From Thermodesulfatator sp. (GTDB taxonomy: Bacteria > Desulfobacterota > Thermodesulfobacteria > Thermodesulfobacteriales > Thermodesulfobacteriaceae), in NCBI GenBank assembly GCA_026993045.1, contig JALWWR010000037.1, positions 1-7,655 of the forward strand: a stretch of 7,655 nucleotides of DNA, written 5' to 3'. Below are positions 6,281-7,655 of the stretch, one piece after another. The notes beneath the pieces were generated by a model that saw only the letters and a program-made list of their open reading frames with translations, had not been told where the DNA came from and ran no database searches. Position numbers and translations under genes: made by a program. The stretch's first letter is position 1. Each line of letters opens with the position of its first letter.

Positions 6281-6290
6281 TGGGTCCCAT
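6280..6290. repeat. 11-bp perfect inverted repeat at the divergent recJ/DUF4911 start region
   Basis: ATGGG-T-CCCAT is a perfect palindrome with five-base arms around one central base. It spans both candidate ATG codons (6280 and 6289) of the small plus-strand gene and touches the upstream side of the candidate recJ -35 hexamer. An operator is conceivable, but an 11-base palindrome inside coding sequence can arise by chance. Confidence 0.25.
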
Positions 6291-6483
6291 GGAAAGTATC
6301 AAGGTACGCTTAAAGATTCCCCCTGTTAGGATGGCCTTCTTGAAGTTTGTCCTCGAGGCCTGGGATCACCTGGCCTTAATGAAGACTCTTTCTACCAGGG
6401 AAGGGGAGGTCCTTATCTTGATTCCTCCAGGCCGTGAAGAGGAATGGGAGGCCCTTTGGAAGGATCTCAAAGCCTGGCTTTAA
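6280..6483 (+). CDS. Small DUF4911-like protein of unknown function
   Basis: A 67-residue soluble protein without signal peptide or membrane helix. Its pattern is a basic amphipathic strand (IKVRLKIPP, 7-15), a helix with FVLEAWDHLALMKTL (23-37), a second strand EVLILIPPG (43-51) and a C-terminal helix with [15 protein letters not shown] (53-67). This small beta-alpha-beta-alpha layout and the LEA-[YW]-D-x-LA core resemble DUF4911, a short family I know from Desulfobacterota and relatives; no function is established. ATG 6280 is preferred because GGAAG (6267-6271) lies eight bases upstream; a TTG at 6274 is too close to that site and ATG 6289 too far. The gene is divergent from recJ and convergent with the FliL-like gene, sharing the TTAA at 6480-6483 for both stops. 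It is a real gene by fit and spacing, but its role cannot be stated. Confidence 0.65.
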   Translation: MGPMESIKVRLKIPPVRMAFLKFVLEAWDHLALMKTLSTREGEVLILIPPGREEEWEALWKDLKAWL

Positions 6484-6992
6484 GTAGGGGCCTTACGCCA
6501 CTCAAACTCCACGATGCTAAGGCTTCGAATCTTGTCCCCGTAATAAAAGAAAATCCGATGTTCCAAGGCCTTTTTGAATTTTTGGAAGGCCTCGGGCCGG
6601 TTCAGATCCCGGTAGGGAAACTCTCTAATGGTTTCTAACACCAAGGTGGCTAACTCGCCTCTTCTTCCATCTAAATAGCGGGCGGTCTCCTGATCGGTGG
6701 CCTCTAGCACCACGCTCACCCTCAGGACCTCTCCCAAAGGGGCATCCTTGGGCAAGGCTATAACGTTAGGGATCAGGATTTGGGTAGGGGTGAGTTGTTT
6801 TTCTAGTCTCGGCAGGCGGGATTTTTCTCTCTCCCGTAATATGTCAAAGGGCAGGGCCCGGATCATGGAAGGAGCCTCTTTAGGTCGGGTCATCCTAAAC
6901 CAAAAGTTTTTGACCGCGGTCCATTTTAAAACCAGTAAGATGATCAGCGATACCAAAAAGAGGAGGCCAAAGACTTTAAGGTAACGGTACAT
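6480..6992 (-). CDS. Single-pass membrane protein with FliL-like periplasmic domain
   Basis: A 170-residue protein with one strong N-terminal membrane helix (about residues 7-22, [16 protein letters not shown]) preceded by R3 and K6, so the N-terminus should be cytoplasmic and the rest periplasmic. There is no signal-peptidase or lipobox motif, so it probably remains anchored. A charged linker (35-70) leads to a C-terminal domain (about 73-165) with [30 protein letters not shown], a long helix and [10 protein letters not shown], ending in a strand SLSIVEFEW. This order resembles FliL, the stomatin-like flagellar stator-associated protein, but the match is distant. No flagellar gene is adjacent: the gene overlaps the aroC 3' end by 17 bases and is likely co-transcribed with it. 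Upstream of ATG 6992 only a weak GGGA is seen, suggesting coupling. It could be a FliL homologue used elsewhere in the envelope; certainty about the gene is high, about the family moderate. Confidence 0.7.
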   Translation of the reverse strand: MYRYLKVFGLLFLVSLIILLVLKWTAVKNFWFRMTRPKEAPSMIRALPFDILREREKSRLPRLEKQLTPTQILIPNVIALPKDAPLGEVLRVSVVLEATDQETARYLDGRRGELATLVLETIREFPYRDLNRPEAFQKFKKALEHRIFFYYGDKIRSLSIVEFEWRKAPT

Positions 6993-7655
6993 TTTCCCGG
7001 AAGGCCTTAAGGGCCAATTGCTGCAGGAGATGGTCCACTAGAACCAGTCTCACCATGGCTTCACATACGGGAAGAATCCTTGGGATGGCGGAGGCGTCGT
7101 GTCGCCCTCCCACCCGGATCGTCACCGGCTGACCGTCTTCGGTGATGGTGAGCTGTTCTTTGGCGATGCTGGGGATGGGTTTTACCGCCACTCGACACAC
7201 AATGTCCTGGCCGGAAGAGATGCCCGCCAAGATGCCCCCGGCATTATTGGAGACAAACCCTTCGGGACGGATAGGGTCGTTATTTTCGGAACCTTTTTTC
7301 TCGGCCGCTGCAAACCCGGCCCCGATCTCTACTCCCTTGACCGCCCCGATGCTCATTAAGGCCTTGGCCAGATCTGCGTCCAGTTTGTCAAAGACGGGTT
7401 CCCCTAACCCCGCTGGCACTCCGGTGGCCCAGATTTCCACTACTCCTCCCAGAGAATCTCCCTCCCGGCGGATCTCTTCGATTCTTTGACACATCTTTGG
7501 ATAGGCCTCGGCATCAGGGCAAAAGAGATGGTTTCTTTCCGCTTCTTCGAAATCCCTAGCCTGGGCCTTAATCCCTCCTAGGGCTACGGTATAGGCCCGC
7601 ACTTTAATCCCAGAACGCTCCAAGACCTTTTGGGCCACGGCCCCCGCCGCCACTC
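6976..7655 (-). CDS. aroC: Chorismate synthase, C-terminal part (5' end outside window)
   Basis: AroC converts 5-enolpyruvylshikimate-3-phosphate to chorismate with reduced FMN, the last step of the shikimate pathway feeding aromatic amino acids, quinones and folate. The visible 225 codons (plus two bases of another) are the C-terminal two thirds of a family usually 350-400 residues long. Landmarks are VAAGAVA right at the edge (normally preceded by RETAAR, so the GTG at 7653 is an internal valine and not a start), the SLGGVVE and [20 protein letters not shown] strands, [31 protein letters not shown] and the signature [11 protein letters not shown] with its FMN-pocket Arg and His-Asp. The C-terminus ends at a normal place for the family, so the gene looks intact at this end. 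It overlaps the FliL-like gene by 17 bases. Confidence 0.96.
   Translation of the reverse strand, partial: VAAGAVAQKVLERSGIKVRAYTVALGGIKAQARDFEEAERNHLFCPDAEAYPKMCQRIEEIRREGDSLGGVVEIWATGVPAGLGEPVFDKLDADLAKALMSIGAVKGVEIGAGFAAAEKKGSENNDPIRPEGFVSNNAGGILAGISSGQDIVCRVAVKPIPSIAKEQLTITEDGQPVTIRVGGRHDASAIPRILPVCEAMVRLVLVDHLLQQLALKAFRENVPLP

Noticed and set aside
6561..6592. TTCCAA...TTGGAA and GGCCTT...AAGGCC arms in the FliL-like gene
   Set aside because: The two pairings compete with each other, are short, and lie mid-gene; AAGGCC-type words are common throughout this GC-rich coding sequence.
1..7655. CRISPR arrays, tRNA/rRNA genes, insertion sequences, attachment sites, toxin-antitoxin or defence modules
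   Set aside because: No regularly spaced repeats, cloverleaf-like segments, transposase motifs or recognisable defence proteins were seen; nearly every base is in a housekeeping-type gene.

Overview
The window reads as an ordinary, tightly packed bacterial housekeeping region. I see nine protein genes, two of them cut by the window edges. There are no RNA genes, mobile elements or CRISPR arrays, and no gene-free stretch longer than about 45 bases. Base composition is moderately GC-rich. The proteins are compact and rich in charged residues (K, E, R). A DciA-type helicase loader, a DUF4911-like small protein and a THUMP-less PP-loop sulfurtransferase point to Thermodesulfobacteriota or a related deep-branching thermophilic, sulfur-metabolising lineage. 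That placement is inference from gene content and protein style, not from a marker gene.

Layout. Positions 1-2737 are a plus-strand run: the C-terminal end of recN, a PP-loop tRNA thiolation-type enzyme, a SAM hydroxide adenosyltransferase (DUF62) and a TrmN6-like N6-adenine methyltransferase. Neighbours abut or overlap (0-nt gap, 4-nt ATGA overlap, 10-nt overlap), as expected for one operon. Positions 2688-6236 are a minus-strand run read right to left: recJ, a phosphomannomutase/phosphoglucomutase and a DciA-family gene, again overlapping (35 nt, then 13 nt). The two runs collide tail to tail with a 50-nt coding overlap. A 43-nt divergent spacer (6237-6279) separates recJ from a small plus-strand DUF4911-like gene. 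That gene converges on a FliL-like single-pass membrane protein gene, and the two stop codons share one TTAA. The FliL-like gene overlaps the 3' end of aroC, which runs off the right edge.

Functional themes. RecN and RecJ act in recombinational repair and DciA in replicative helicase loading. The PP-loop enzyme and the TrmN6-like enzyme probably modify RNA, and between them sits an enzyme family that destroys SAM, the methylation cofactor. The mutase serves sugar-nucleotide and cell-envelope precursor synthesis, and AroC makes chorismate.

I did not find a clearly new multi-gene system. The points most worth a second look are: the cysteine pattern of the PP-loop protein; the SAM hydrolase placed between two RNA-modification genes; the FliL-like protein outside a flagellar locus; and the divergent recJ/DUF4911 spacer. 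In that spacer recJ has no Shine-Dalgarno sequence but an exact copy of the anti-Shine-Dalgarno sequence against its start codon, and a consensus -35 hexamer overlaps the facing gene's start.
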